DNA of 64,000 nt from Vibrio sp. SCSIO 43137 (GCF_028201475.1 NZ_CP116383.1:62001-126000), one strand, 5' to 3'. Numbered from the stretch's first letter, positions 11,010 through 20,503 are shown. Numbers and translations: made by a program. The notes: a model not told the origin generated them from the letters alone.

Positions 11010-11447
11010 ATGAGAAGAAAACAAGCCGGTTTTACCCTGTTAGAGGTAATGGTTGTCGTTGTAATTCTGGGTATTCTGGCCAGCTTTGTAGTGCCAAACC
11101 TGCTGGGCAATAAAGAGAAAGCGGATCAGCAGAAAGCGATCTCTGATATTTCGGCTCTGGAACAGGCGCTGGATATGTATAAGCTGGATAACAGCGTTTA
11201 CCCGACTACAGATCAGGGGCTGGACGCTTTGGTCGCTAAGCCTTCAGGCAGCCCTGAACCGAGAAACTACCGTAGTGGTGGTTATATTAAACGTCTGCCA
11301 AACGATCCGTGGGGCAGAGAGTATCAGTACCTGAGTCCGGGCGATAACGGCACTATCGACATCTTTACTTTTGGTGCTGATGGTGAAGAAGGCGGTGAAG
11401 AAGCCAGTACAGATATCGGTAACTGGAACCTGCAGGACTTCCGTTAA
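11010..11447 (+). CDS. gspG: type II secretion major pseudopilin GspG
   Basis: GspG is the major subunit of the periplasmic pseudopilus. The start at 11010 is preferred to an in-frame TTG at 10995, because GGAGAG precedes it closely and the product then begins MRRKQAG|FTLLEVMVVV. This is a short basic leader, a glycine before the prepilin-peptidase cut, then Phe and the Glu at +5. The 145-residue protein carries the acidic calcium-site region near the C-terminus. The gene lies about 50 bases after gspF, the largest gap in the operon, consistent with separate high expression. Confidence 0.96.
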   Translation: MRRKQAGFTLLEVMVVVVILGILASFVVPNLLGNKEKADQQKAISDISALEQALDMYKLDNSVYPTTDQGLDALVAKPSGSPEPRNYRSGGYIKRLPNDPWGREYQYLSPGDNGTIDIFTFGADGEEGGEEASTDIGNWNLQDFR

Positions 11448-11472
11448 TCCGGTTTAGCTTCGGCTACAAAAT

Positions 11473-12057
11473 ATGAATAAGAGAAACGCCGGCTTTACGC
11501 TGATTGAGATAATGCTGGTGATGGTGCTGCTTTCCATGAGTGCTGTTGCGGTAATAATGACCCTTCCGGCCAATAAGCAGGATGTGGTTAAACAGCATGC
11601 CCAGCGTTTCTTTTACAAGCTTCAGTTGCTGAATGAAGATGCCATTTTAAATGGCAAAGATTTTGGTATTACCATCAAAGAGAACCGCAATCAGTATACC
11701 TTTGTGGTGCTGACAAAAGAGGGCTGGCAGAGACTGGATAGTAAAAACTATCAGCTGGTTGAGCTGGACGAGGGTCTGGAAATCCGCTTTGAGCCGGGTA
11801 GCGGTGCGTGGGCTGATGACGACAGGTTATTTGAACCGGGCTCTCTGTTTGATGATGAGATGTTTGCTGAAGAGGAAGAGAACAAAAAGGGTGATCCTCC
11901 TCAGGTGTTTGTTCTGTCGAGTGGTGAGGTTACGCCTTTCGCTCTCGACTTTTATGTTAAATCCGAACAAGAGACCCGCTGGCAGGTATTGGTAAAAGAG
12001 AACGGCGAAATTCAGCTGAATAGTCCGCTGAGTTTAGCTGACGGGGAACGGCCATGA
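11473..12057 (+). CDS. gspH: type II secretion minor pseudopilin GspH
   Basis: GspH is a minor pseudopilin. The prepilin signature MNKRNAG|FTLIEIMLVM is intact. The 194-residue protein carries an acidic, disordered-looking stretch at about residues 112-142, rich in Asp and Glu (for example DDEMFAEEEENKKGD), inside its globular domain. The last four bases overlap the gspI start (ATGA). Confidence 0.93.
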   Translation: MNKRNAGFTLIEIMLVMVLLSMSAVAVIMTLPANKQDVVKQHAQRFFYKLQLLNEDAILNGKDFGITIKENRNQYTFVVLTKEGWQRLDSKNYQLVELDEGLEIRFEPGSGAWADDDRLFEPGSLFDDEMFAEEEENKKGDPPQVFVLSSGEVTPFALDFYVKSEQETRWQVLVKENGEIQLNSPLSLADGERP

Positions 12058-12413
12058 AGCAGCTAAACCGGGGTATGACTTTGCTGGAAGTGCTGGTTGC
12101 ACTGGCCATTTTTGCTACGGCGGCTATTAGTGTGATTCGCTCTACCACTCAGCATACCAATACCATTGCTTTTCTGGAGGAGAAAACTTTTGCTTCTATG
12201 GTTGTTGATAACCAGATGGCGCAAGTGATGCTGAAAGGCGCTCCTGCCAGTAGTTATAGCGGCTCTGAGCAGATGGCTGGCCGTACCTGGTACTGGAAAG
12301 TTGCACCGGTGAAAACCGCGGTTGGTGCGATTGGTGCGTTTGATGTCACTGTGTATTCGGATAAGGAACAAAAAGACTCTCTGCTGACGGTAAGAAGCTA
12401 TGTGGCGAAATAA
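12054..12413 (+). CDS. gspI: type II secretion minor pseudopilin GspI
   Basis: GspI nucleates the pseudopilus tip together with GspJ and GspK. The 119-residue precursor has the prepilin motif MKQLNRG|MTLLEVLVALAI, with Met instead of Phe after the cleavage glycine, which is common in this subunit. It starts within the gspH stop and overlaps the gspJ start by 14 bases. Confidence 0.94.
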   Translation: MKQLNRGMTLLEVLVALAIFATAAISVIRSTTQHTNTIAFLEEKTFASMVVDNQMAQVMLKGAPASSYSGSEQMAGRTWYWKVAPVKTAVGAIGAFDVTVYSDKEQKDSLLTVRSYVAK

Positions 12414-13074
12414 GTTCAGACCACATAACAGCAAAAGCAGCAAGGGGTTTACCCTGATAGAGGTGCTGGTGGCCATTGCCATCTTTGCTACGCTCAGTGT
12501 TTCTGCCTATCAGGTACTGAATCAGGTGCAGCGTAGTAATGCTCAGTCGATTGAGAAAACAGGCCGGTTAAAGGATATCCAGCGAGCTATGGTGATTATC
12601 GACAACGATTTTCGCCAGATGGCACTCAGACAGTTCAGGACCAATGGCGATGAACCGTCTGAAAAGATAATCGAGTGGGGTCAGGGGCTGTTAGAGTCTG
12701 ACAACAACGCCGTGCTATTTGTCCGGCTGGGATGGCTGAATCCACAGCAGATGTTCCCCCGCGGAGAAGTTTCAAAGGTGGGTTACCGGGTGGTTGCCGA
12801 TCGACTGGAAAGAGTATGGTGGCGCTATCCGGATACCCCTGTAGGGCAGCAAGGCATAGTAACGCCCCTGCTTGATGGCGTGACGAATATAGAGATGCGC
12901 TTTTACTCAGCCGGCAACTGGCTAGAGCGCTGGGATCAGCCACTGGCGCTACCGGAAGCGGTCGCTTTTTCTATCGAGTTGCAAGATTACGGCAAGATAG
13001 AGCGGGTATATCTGACGGCCGGTGAGAAGTTGCAGAAAGATAACGGGGAGGGTAGCAGCGATGAAGCAAGCTAA
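12400..13074 (+). CDS. gspJ: type II secretion minor pseudopilin GspJ
   Basis: GspJ is a tip-complex minor pseudopilin. The leader is somewhat long (16 residues) and ends in SSKG|FTLIEVLVAIAI, with the +5 Glu present. At 224 residues it is typical of the family. Its 3' end overlaps the start of gspK by 14 bases, as is usual for this tightly packed operon. Confidence 0.94.
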   Translation: MWRNKFRPHNSKSSKGFTLIEVLVAIAIFATLSVSAYQVLNQVQRSNAQSIEKTGRLKDIQRAMVIIDNDFRQMALRQFRTNGDEPSEKIIEWGQGLLESDNNAVLFVRLGWLNPQQMFPRGEVSKVGYRVVADRLERVWWRYPDTPVGQQGIVTPLLDGVTNIEMRFYSAGNWLERWDQPLALPEAVAFSIELQDYGKIERVYLTAGEKLQKDNGEGSSDEAS

Positions 13075-14062
13075 CTCTCCCGCCCGTCAGCAGGGTGTGG
13101 CTCTGATTGTTATTATGCTGATTATCGCGGTGATGGTTTCCTTAGCGGCAACCATGTCAGAACGGCTGTTTGTTAATTTTAAGCGGGCAGAGAACCGTTT
13201 GAGTCACCAGCAGGCATACTGGTATAGCATAGGTGTTGAAGCCCTTGCTGAATATGCCATTAAAGAGAGTTTTAACGACGGCGATACGGTGAATATGAGC
13301 CAGCCGTGGGCGCTGAAAGAACAGGTGTTTCCGCTCGATTACGGAGAGGCTGTCGGTTTTATCCGCGATATGCAGTCCTGTTTTAATGTCAACTCGCTGG
13401 CGAATCTGACACAGGTTCAGGATACCAGTACGAAACCTTTTCTGGTAAACGTATTTCAGTTGATACTGGAGGAGTCACAGGTTGATAGTTATCAGGCGGA
13501 AGTGATTGCTGATTCTGTGCGCGAATTTGTTGATGCTGACAGCAATACCATTTCTGCCTCCGGGGTGGAAGACAGCCACTATGAATCGGTTTCACCGGCC
13601 TATATGGCTCCTAACGGTATGTTGGCTGATGTAACCGAGCTCAGGGCAGTAAATAAGGTGGATCAGAAGGTAATGAATGCACTGGCACCTGTGATTTGCG
13701 CTGTTCCCAGTGATGACTGGCGTCTGAATGTAAATACGGTTGATGAGAAAGGTGCTGTGATTTTAGCCGCGCTGTTTGCGCCTAATCTGAGCCTTTCATC
13801 GGCAACATCTTTAATTAAAAATCGCCCCTTTGATGGCTGGGGCAGTGTGGATGATTTTCTTGCAGAATCAGAAATAGCGGCTCTGGAAGAAGAACTGAAA
13901 GATAAAGCCAAGGGGTATCTGGCGACAGATAGCCGCTTCTTTGAGCTTGATGCTCAGGTAATTGTAAATGAGTCTAGAGTCAGGATAAGAAGCCTGCTCT
14001 ACTCTGAAGACAGAAAAAAGGTGGCGGTAGTACGCCGGCGCTTTGGAGGAATTAGTGAGTGA
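13061..14062 (+). CDS. gspK: type II secretion minor pseudopilin GspK
   Basis: GspK caps the pseudopilus tip and has a large alpha-helical domain. The start at 13061 is chosen because GGAGG lies nine bases upstream and the product then begins MKQANSPARQQG|VALIVIMLII, a proper prepilin leader. An upstream in-frame extension to 13022 would put 13 extra residues before it. As in other GspK proteins, the +5 Glu of ordinary pseudopilins is absent. The protein has 333 residues and the stop overlaps the gspL start. Confidence 0.94.
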   Translation: MKQANSPARQQGVALIVIMLIIAVMVSLAATMSERLFVNFKRAENRLSHQQAYWYSIGVEALAEYAIKESFNDGDTVNMSQPWALKEQVFPLDYGEAVGFIRDMQSCFNVNSLANLTQVQDTSTKPFLVNVFQLILEESQVDSYQAEVIADSVREFVDADSNTISASGVEDSHYESVSPAYMAPNGMLADVTELRAVNKVDQKVMNALAPVICAVPSDDWRLNVNTVDEKGAVILAALFAPNLSLSSATSLIKNRPFDGWGSVDDFLAESEIAALEEELKDKAKGYLATDSRFFELDAQVIVNESRVRIRSLLYSEDRKKVAVVRRRFGGISE

Positions 14063-15272
14063 GTTTCTGACCGTTAGGCTGAGCAGACAGACCGACGCGC
14101 CCATTCCGTGGCTGGTTTGGTCTGTAAGTCAGAATGAAGTGATCGCCAGCGGGGAGCTGAGCCACCGGAATGAGTTGGATCAGTTACTACCCTATGCAAG
14201 GCAGAGAACGACCATTGCGTTGCTGGACAGCCGTGATGTGCTTCTGTCTGAGTGTGAAATCCCAGCCGGTGCATTAAGACAACTGGATAGCATGATTCCT
14301 TACCTGCTGGAAGAAGAGATCGCACAGGATGTTGAGGAACTGCATTACACTATTCTGAACCGGGGAGCAGGCAGAGCTTCGGTCGCTGCTGTGGATGAAA
14401 AGTATCTGGCCGGATGGCTTAAGCGATTCCGGGATGCAGGGATTGAACTGAAGCGGGTATTGCCGGACGTATTGGCGATGCCGCTTATTGAACAGCAGAT
14501 CAGTGCTCTGCAAATTGGTAAGAGTTGGCTGTTCAGAAAAGACCTTTATCAGGGCATGGCGGCCGATACACAGTGGCTGAATACTCTGTTTGAATCTGAC
14601 TGGTGCAAACAGGAACAGAGCAAACTGCCAATCACAGGATATACACCGGCACCAGATTACCCGTTTGATGCAGAGCAGCAGTGGAATGCAGCTGAACCAG
14701 AACTGGTGATGGCTTTGCTGACTAAGGGGGCGATTGCTTCGCCAGTGAACCTTTTGACGGGTGAGTTTAAGCCTCAGTCGTCTATGTTGAAACATATCCG
14801 AATCTGGCGCAAGGTTGCTATTGCGGCCTGTCTGTTTGTTACGGTTTTATCGGTTCAGCAACTTTTGAAAGTCAATCAACTGGAAGCTGAAGCAAAAGCG
14901 TACCGTGCAGAGAGTGAGCGTATTTTCCGTTCGGTTTTTCCTGATAAACGTAAGATTCCTACCGTCAGCTATCTGAAGCGTCAAATGAATGATGAAGCAA
15001 ATCGTTTGTCGGGTAACAGCAGTGGAGATACGGTACTGGATTGGCTGGCAGACTTGCCTCAGATTCTGGCTAACCAGCCAGCGGTTGAGATACAGAGTAT
15101 TCGATTTGATGCTAACCGTGCTGAGGCGAGAATTGAGATGTTAATGGCTGATTTCCAGACCTTTGAGGTGATTCGTTCCAGACTGGAGCAGCAATACGTT
15201 GTTACTCAGGGGCCTCTTAATAAGAAAGAGAGCAAAGTATCAGGTAGTTATGTACTAAGGAGAAAGCAATGA
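14055..15272 (+). CDS. gspL: type II secretion inner-membrane protein GspL
   Basis: GspL is a bitopic protein that recruits the ATPase GspE to the membrane and pairs with GspM. It starts at GTG 14055 with GGAGG six bases upstream; a TTG four codons earlier would bury that site. The 405-residue protein has an actin-like cytoplasmic domain (about 1-245), one membrane segment near residues 255-275 (KVAIAACLFVTVLSVQQLL) and a periplasmic ferredoxin-like domain. It overlaps gspK by eight bases and gspM by four. Confidence 0.94.
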   Translation: MSEFLTVRLSRQTDAPIPWLVWSVSQNEVIASGELSHRNELDQLLPYARQRTTIALLDSRDVLLSECEIPAGALRQLDSMIPYLLEEEIAQDVEELHYTILNRGAGRASVAAVDEKYLAGWLKRFRDAGIELKRVLPDVLAMPLIEQQISALQIGKSWLFRKDLYQGMAADTQWLNTLFESDWCKQEQSKLPITGYTPAPDYPFDAEQQWNAAEPELVMALLTKGAIASPVNLLTGEFKPQSSMLKHIRIWRKVAIAACLFVTVLSVQQLLKVNQLEAEAKAYRAESERIFRSVFPDKRKIPTVSYLKRQMNDEANRLSGNSSGDTVLDWLADLPQILANQPAVEIQSIRFDANRAEARIEMLMADFQTFEVIRSRLEQQYVVTQGPLNKKESKVSGSYVLRRKQ

Positions 15273-15763
15273 ACGGATTAATGAGTTCACTCTCTTCTTG
15301 GTGGAACGGTTTGTTGCTTCGTGAGCAGCGTTTACTCTCCGTTGGGGGCTTGCTGCTGTTAGTCGCTGCGGTTTTTTGGGGAGTTATTCAGCCAGTCGCA
15401 GATAGAGCAGAGAAAGCTCAGACAAAGATTAACAGCGAAAAACAGCTGCTCAGCTGGGTAAGCAATAAAGCCGATGAGATTATAGAACTGCGGGGCAGTA
15501 GCGGTCGTTCAGTGTCAGAACGCCCTATGAATCAGGTCGTGTCCGGTTCTGTGAGTCGTTTTAATATTGAGCTGATCCGTATGCAGCCGAGAGACGATAT
15601 GCTTCAGGTCTGGATCAAGCCTGTTGCCTTTAACCAGTTTGTTTCGTGGCTTAACTTTTTAAATCAGGATCAAGGCATCCGGGTTGAGTTTATGGATATT
15701 TCAAAGGCTGACAGTAAAGGTGTGGTTGAGATTAAGCGCCTGCAACTTAAGCGGGGCAGCTAA
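15269..15763 (+). CDS. gspM: type II secretion inner-membrane protein GspM
   Basis: GspM is a small bitopic partner of GspL in the inner-membrane platform. The 164-residue protein has a short cytoplasmic N-terminus, a membrane segment at about residues 22-42 (LLSVGGLLLLVAAVFWGVI) and a periplasmic domain. The ATGA overlap with gspL implies coupled translation. Confidence 0.93.
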   Translation: MNGLMSSLSSWWNGLLLREQRLLSVGGLLLLVAAVFWGVIQPVADRAEKAQTKINSEKQLLSWVSNKADEIIELRGSSGRSVSERPMNQVVSGSVSRFNIELIRMQPRDDMLQVWIKPVAFNQFVSWLNFLNQDQGIRVEFMDISKADSKGVVEIKRLQLKRGS

Positions 15764-15764
15764 T

Positions 15765-16529
15765 ATGAAGAGAATCATATTTTTTTCTCTGCTGGTCATT
15801 CTGGTGTTTTGCACCAGCCTTGTTGTGCATCTTCCACTCTCTTTTGCCGTTAAATATATGCCTGAGGTAAGAGGGTTACAGCTAAGTGGGCTGAATGGCA
15901 CGCTTTGGCAGGGTAGTGCAAAAACCGTTAAATGGAATAACAGAAACTTTGGTCAGCTTAACTGGGATTTTCAGCCGGCAAGCTTGTTTAGCGGCAAAGC
16001 GCAGTTTGCTGTCCGTTTTGGCCGTGACAGCGATTTGAATCTAAGTGGTAAAGGTATTGTCGGGGCAGATTTTTCCGGCCTGTATGCCGAAAATGTATTT
16101 GCATCATTACCGGCAAGTTCTGTTCAGAGTCAGGTACAAATTCCTGTTCCGGTTACTGCGACGGGTCAGCTTGAACTATCAGTTAGCGAGTACCGTTTTG
16201 CACAGCCATGGTGTGAATCAGCCACAGGTAGTCTGGTATGGAATGCAAGTGAAGTTCAATCACCACTTGGTACTTTAAGCCCGGGAACCATTATTGCGGA
16301 TATTTCCTGTAAAGACAGCGTATTATCTGCTTCTTCGGCTCATGAACATCCACAACTTAGCGGGGCTTTTACTGCCAGCCTTGATTCGCGCAGACAATAT
16401 AAGGTGGATGCCTGGTTTAAGCCAAACAGTGAGTTTCCTCAGGCAATGACTTCACAACTAAAATGGCTTGGAAATCCTGATTCTCAGGGAAGGTATCCAT
16501 TCCTTTTCTCTGGTGGCCTGAGATATTAA
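15765..16529 (+). CDS. gspN: type II secretion protein GspN
   Basis: GspN is an inner-membrane accessory protein found in many, but not all, type II systems. An N-terminal hydrophobic segment spans about residues 3-23 and is followed by a periplasmic, beta-rich domain. The ATG at 15765 begins one base after the gspM stop and gives 254 residues; a longer in-frame opening at 15684 would run deep into gspM. It is the last gene of the operon. No gspO, gspS or gspAB is present here, so prepilin peptidase must be encoded elsewhere. Confidence 0.92.
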   Translation: MKRIIFFSLLVILVFCTSLVVHLPLSFAVKYMPEVRGLQLSGLNGTLWQGSAKTVKWNNRNFGQLNWDFQPASLFSGKAQFAVRFGRDSDLNLSGKGIVGADFSGLYAENVFASLPASSVQSQVQIPVPVTATGQLELSVSEYRFAQPWCESATGSLVWNASEVQSPLGTLSPGTIIADISCKDSVLSASSAHEHPQLSGAFTASLDSRRQYKVDAWFKPNSEFPQAMTSQLKWLGNPDSQGRYPFLFSGGLRY

Positions 16530-16633
16530 CCAGACTGATATTGCTAACTTCCTTTCGCCGTGACGGGGCTGAACTAAAGTTATACTTGAAAGATCAACAG
16601 CCCCTAGGTATATAATCAAACATATAAAAACAG

Positions 16634-16657
16634 AGCCTGTTAAGCTCACAACAGGCT
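16634..16657 (+). terminator. probable terminator after the gsp operon
   Basis: AGCCTGTT and AACAGGCT form a perfect eight-pair stem with an eight-base loop, about 100 bases after gspN and 55 before nudE. The following T-run is interrupted (TTAGCTACTTTT), so termination may be incomplete. Confidence 0.5.
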
Positions 16658-16711
16658 TTAGCTACTTTTACAATAACAATGAAAGTCTTGTCAGAATAAA
16701 AGGAATGAGAG

Positions 16712-17275
16712 ATGGCAAAGAAGATCATGCCCAAAATTTTATCTGTTGAAATGGTGGCCAAGTCCAGACTGTTTTCTATTGAGTCTCTCGATCTTGAGTT
16801 TTCCAACGGTGTTAAACGTACCTACGAAAGAATGAAGCGCAGCGGCCGTCAGGCGGTGATGATGGTACCTGTTACCCAAGAGGGGGACCTGTTACTTGTA
16901 CGCGAATACGCTGCCGGTACGGAAGAGTATGAGCTTGGCTTCCCCAAAGGTCTGGTTGACCTTGGTGAAACACCGGCTGAAGCGGCTAACCGTGAGCTGA
17001 AAGAAGAGATTGGGCTCGGTGCTAAAGAGTTTGTTCCACTAAAAGAGGTAATACTGGCCCCCTCTTACTTCTCCGCCAAGATGACGCTGTTTCTTGTTAA
17101 GGATCTTTATCCTGAATCACTGGAAGGTGATGAGCCTGAACCGCTGGAAGTGGTTCGCTGGCCACTAAATCAGGCTGATGAGCTATTAACCCATATGGAC
17201 TTCAGCGAAGCGAGAAGCATTGCCGCACTTATGCTGGCGCAGCGTTATCTGGCTGGCACTGAGAGTCAGGGGTAA
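16712..17275 (+). CDS. nudE: NudE, ADP-compounds (Nudix) hydrolase
   Basis: NudE hydrolyses NADH, ADP-ribose and diadenosine nucleotides to AMP-containing products in the cytosol. The Nudix box is complete from GLVDLGETP to REL-KEEIG near residues 77-99, with the catalytic glutamates. The 187-residue sequence follows the Escherichia coli NudE family along its whole length (YELGF-KGL, PEPLEVVRWP). It is followed within four bases by cysQ and is probably co-transcribed with it. Confidence 0.95.
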   Translation: MAKKIMPKILSVEMVAKSRLFSIESLDLEFSNGVKRTYERMKRSGRQAVMMVPVTQEGDLLLVREYAAGTEEYELGFPKGLVDLGETPAEAANRELKEEIGLGAKEFVPLKEVILAPSYFSAKMTLFLVKDLYPESLEGDEPEPLEVVRWPLNQADELLTHMDFSEARSIAALMLAQRYLAGTESQG

Positions 17276-17278
17276 GTA

Positions 17279-18109
17279 ATGACGACGCTAAGCAAAGATC
17301 TTTCTCATCAGTTACCAGCCGTTATCGAAATTGCCCGCTCTGCCGGACAGTTAATTCTGGATATCTATCAGAATAATCAGTATGAAGCCTTCACCAAAAG
17401 CGATGAGACTCCGGTAACCAGCGCTGATCTGGCTGCGCATAAATTTATTTTTGAAAAGCTGAGTGAGCTGACACCGGAAATACCGGTACTGTCAGAAGAA
17501 GCGGCAGATATCGCACTGGAAAAACGTTCGCAGTGGAACCGCTACTGGCTGGTGGACCCGCTGGATGGCACGCAAGAATTTATTGCCCGCAGTGGTGACT
17601 TCGCAACCATTATTGCCCTTATTGAAAACAACAAGCCAGTTATGGGTGTTGTCTATGCGCCGGTATCCGGTGTGACTTATTACGCTTATGACGGAAAAGG
17701 AGCATGGAAGATTCCTGAGATGGGAGAGAGTGTCCGGATCAAGACCCTCACCCATGAGCAAGGCACAAGCTCCCTTTCTATCGCTATCAGCAGGCGTCAG
17801 AATATCAATAGCATCACCAGTAAGATGTCTTCGGCGTGGAACTACGATTTAATTCCTCTCGGCTCGGCAGCGTTGAAAGCTTGCCTTGTCGCGGAAGGCG
17901 CTGTGGATTGCTATCTGCGTTTAGGCCCTACAGGCGAGTGGGATACGGCAGCAACCCAATGTATTGTTCAGGAAGCTGGTGGACGTATCCTAAGTACCAA
18001 GCTAAATGCGCTCACCTATAACCAGAGAGAGACGCTGGAAAATCCCAACTTTATTGTTCTCGGTGATGAAGCTCTGCCGTGGGCTGAAATACTAAAAGAG
18101 AAGGTATAA
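17279..18109 (+). CDS. cysQ: 3'(2'),5'-bisphosphate nucleotidase CysQ
   Basis: CysQ removes the 3'-phosphate from PAP, the by-product of sulfate reduction and phosphopantetheine transfer. The inositol-monophosphatase-fold metal site is visible as EEAAD, DPLDGT (near residue 93) and WDTAATQCIVQEAGG near the C-terminus. The protein has 276 residues, normal for the family. It follows nudE after three bases, forming a nucleotide-housekeeping pair. Confidence 0.95.
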   Translation: MTTLSKDLSHQLPAVIEIARSAGQLILDIYQNNQYEAFTKSDETPVTSADLAAHKFIFEKLSELTPEIPVLSEEAADIALEKRSQWNRYWLVDPLDGTQEFIARSGDFATIIALIENNKPVMGVVYAPVSGVTYYAYDGKGAWKIPEMGESVRIKTLTHEQGTSSLSIAISRRQNINSITSKMSSAWNYDLIPLGSAALKACLVAEGAVDCYLRLGPTGEWDTAATQCIVQEAGGRILSTKLNALTYNQRETLENPNFIVLGDEALPWAEILKEKV

Positions 18110-18116
18110 ATAAAAA

Positions 18117-18147
18117 GGGCCTGAATCGGATTACTCGTTTCAGGCCC
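18117..18147. terminator. bidirectional terminator between cysQ and nfuA
   Basis: A perfect nine-pair stem (GGGCCTGAA / TTCAGGCCC) lies between the convergent genes. T-rich tracts follow on both strands; the best is five T on the minus strand, serving nfuA. Confidence 0.85.
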
Positions 18148-18170
18148 TTAATCTATCTTTTTATCAGCTC

Positions 18171-18758
18171 TTAATAGTAAGAGTGATCACCACGTGCGTG
18201 TTCAGTTGAATCTCTTACCGCTGTCAGTTCACCTTCAAACTGCTGAAGCAGTTCTTTTTCAATGCCTTCCTTCAGAGTGACATCTACCATTGAACAACCG
18301 TTACAACCACCACCAAACTGTACCAGTGCGATACCGTCTTCAGTGATTTCGATCAGGCTGACATGACCACCGTGACCGGCTAACTGTGGGTTTACCTGAG
18401 TCTGGATAGCGTACTCTACGCGTTCCATCAGGGAAGCATCATCAGATACTTTACGCATTTTCGCGTTCGGAGCTTTAAGAGTAAGCTGAGAACCCATCTT
18501 ATCCGTTACAAAGTCGATTTCGGCATCTTCAAGGAACGGCAGGCTAAGCTCATCAACAAAAGCAGAGAATCCTTCATAGGACATTTCGGTATCTGCAGCT
18601 TCTACCGCTTCCGGCGGACAGTAAGAGACACCGCACTCTGCGTTAGGGGTGCCCGGATTTACAACAAATACACGGATATTGGTGCCTTCCGGCTGCTGCT
18701 CAAGCAGTTTTGCAAAATGAGATTGAGCATTTTCAGTAATTGAAACAATATTTGACAC
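18171..18758 (-). CDS. nfuA: iron-sulfur cluster carrier NfuA
   Basis: NfuA carries 4Fe-4S clusters to client proteins and protects them during oxidative or iron stress. The 195-residue protein has a degenerate A-type N-terminal domain (without its cysteines' full set) and a C-terminal Nfu domain with the ligand pair GCNGCSM near residue 151. It starts at GTG, with AGG about nine bases upstream. The comF-type gene lies 100 bases upstream on the same strand. Confidence 0.95.
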   Translation of the reverse strand: MSNIVSITENAQSHFAKLLEQQPEGTNIRVFVVNPGTPNAECGVSYCPPEAVEAADTEMSYEGFSAFVDELSLPFLEDAEIDFVTDKMGSQLTLKAPNAKMRKVSDDASLMERVEYAIQTQVNPQLAGHGGHVSLIEITEDGIALVQFGGGCNGCSMVDVTLKEGIEKELLQQFEGELTAVRDSTEHARGDHSYY

Positions 18759-18858
18759 GACTAATACCTGACTTATTTGGTAGGTTATTTCACATTATTC
18801 TACTCCGGTACCATCAGGATGCCAATAGATTTTGTTTTATAACCTGAGTTAAGGTTAT

Positions 18859-19572
18859 TTATGCTTGTGACGGTTCCGGAGTCCGGCATAAGCAATAAAT
18901 ATCAATTCTTTCCACGCCAACTTCAAGCAGCAATTTACATAAATGTCGTACTGTACTGCCTGTTGTGACTACATCGTCCACAATAGCTACGTGACTGTGT
19001 TGCGGTACCTGTCTGAGAACAAAGGCACCGGCTAAGTTTTTGAGTCTCTGTTGCTTATCCAGCCCCTGCTGAGGTGGTGTTGCCCGCAGTCTTTTGAATA
19101 TGTGGTTGTTAACCACGGTTTTGTCGGGTAAGTGCCGGTTAAGGTAGTCAGCGATCACTCTGCTCTGATTATAGCCCCTTGCTATATAGCGCCTCCAGTG
19201 CAGCGGGACGGTACAGATTAACGGCGCAGGTTGTGAAATCTGCTGTGCCAGCAGGTAACTGAGGTCGTAGGCGAAATAAAATTTTCCCTGATATTTTAGC
19301 TGATGAACATAGCCGGAAAGAGGTTCTGCGTAGTCTCCGATACAGTAAAGCCGCTGCCATAACGGCGGTTTTTTCAGGCAATATCCACACTGCTCAGCCG
19401 GACTGCTCATTGGTAAACCGCAACGCTGACAGCGGGGAGAGGAGCTGAAGCTTTTGATACAGTGACGGCACCAGATAGTCTCTCCTATTGGCTGAGAGAT
19501 GGTGAGACCACATAAATGGCAGTTCGATGTAAAATAGCGGTGTATCTTATTCCGGATTGGTCTGATTAACAT
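18859..19572 (-). CDS. ComF/GntX family phosphoribosyltransferase-like protein
   Basis: The 237-residue protein has an N-terminal zinc-ribbon-like region with repeated CxxC pairs (CHLCGL, CRHC, CQRCGL, CGYC) and a C-terminal PRTase fold with VAIVDDVVTTGST as the PRPP-binding loop. ComF homologues take part in natural DNA uptake, and many vibrios are naturally competent, but the biochemical role is unproven. It is divergent from bioH, the usual vibrio arrangement. Confidence 0.88.
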   Translation of the reverse strand: MLIRPIRNKIHRYFTSNCHLCGLTISQPIGETIWCRHCIKSFSSSPRCQRCGLPMSSPAEQCGYCLKKPPLWQRLYCIGDYAEPLSGYVHQLKYQGKFYFAYDLSYLLAQQISQPAPLICTVPLHWRRYIARGYNQSRVIADYLNRHLPDKTVVNNHIFKRLRATPPQQGLDKQQRLKNLAGAFVLRQVPQHSHVAIVDDVVTTGSTVRHLCKLLLEVGVERIDIYCLCRTPEPSQA

Positions 19573-19657
19573 CTGACATTAGGCTCGTTTTATGCTGAAA
19601 CAGAGTTAAACTAGCGCTTATCCTGATGGTTATTTTATGAATAAAGTAGGAGTTTCC

Positions 19658-20431
19658 ATGTCTGATTCCACATCCCTGTACTGGCAGCAGGAAGGTAGCG
19701 GCGAAGATCTTGTCTTAGTCCACGGCTGGGGTATGAATGGTGCCGTCTGGCAACAGACCGTCGAGAAGCTCTCACAGCACTTCAGGGTTCATGTGGTTGA
19801 TCTTCCCGGTTACGGCCACAGTGCAGACGTTCATGCTGAAGATCTGGATGAGATTGCGGCTATGGTGCTGGAATCTGCACCGCAAAAAGCCATCTGGGTT
19901 GGCTGGTCACTGGGTGGTATTGTCGCCACACATATCGGCCTTAATCATCCTGAGCGGGTTTCTAAACTGGTGACGGTGGCCAGTTCACCAAAGTTTTCTG
20001 CACAAAGACCATGGCGAGGCATTAAGCCTGATGTCCTGAGTATGTTTACTCAGCAGCTAATGGAAGACTTTCAGCTCACTATTGAGCGTTTTATGGCGCT
20101 GCAGGCTATGGGTAGCCCTACTGCCCGTCATGATGTAAAAGCCCTGAAGAAAGCGGTGTTATCGCGGCCTCTGCCTAATCAGAACTCTCTTCTGCTTGGC
20201 CTGCAATTGCTGGCGGATGTTGACCTGAGGGATAAACTACAGCAGCTCTCCATGCCTCTGCTGCGCCTGTATGGTCGTTTAGACGGATTGGTTCCGGTCA
20301 AGGTCGCGACAGATCTGCAGGAGCTGGCTCCGCTGTCACAACATTTTGTCTTTTCAGACTCCTCCCATGCACCATTTATGACTGAGCCTGAAGCTTTCTG
20401 TTTACAATTAATTAAATTTAGTGGTAAATAA
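19658..20431 (+). CDS. bioH: pimeloyl-[acyl-carrier protein] methyl ester esterase BioH
   Basis: BioH cleaves the methyl ester of pimeloyl-ACP, ending the disguised fatty-acid route that supplies biotin synthesis. It has an alpha/beta-hydrolase fold with HGWGMNG as oxyanion region, nucleophile Ser84 in GWSLGG, Asp near residue 209 and His near residue 237. The start at 19658 is chosen because AGGAG lies six bases upstream; a frame opening at 19637 places the site inside the gene. The protein has 257 residues. Confidence 0.94.
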   Translation: MSDSTSLYWQQEGSGEDLVLVHGWGMNGAVWQQTVEKLSQHFRVHVVDLPGYGHSADVHAEDLDEIAAMVLESAPQKAIWVGWSLGGIVATHIGLNHPERVSKLVTVASSPKFSAQRPWRGIKPDVLSMFTQQLMEDFQLTIERFMALQAMGSPTARHDVKALKKAVLSRPLPNQNSLLLGLQLLADVDLRDKLQQLSMPLLRLYGRLDGLVPVKVATDLQELAPLSQHFVFSDSSHAPFMTEPEAFCLQLIKFSGK

Positions 20432-20503
20432 TTGAGCAGTTTGGCCGATAATTAATCTAACCGAATCAATTTTTGAGGCGGTTGAAGTAGAAGGAGGTAA
20501 TTC

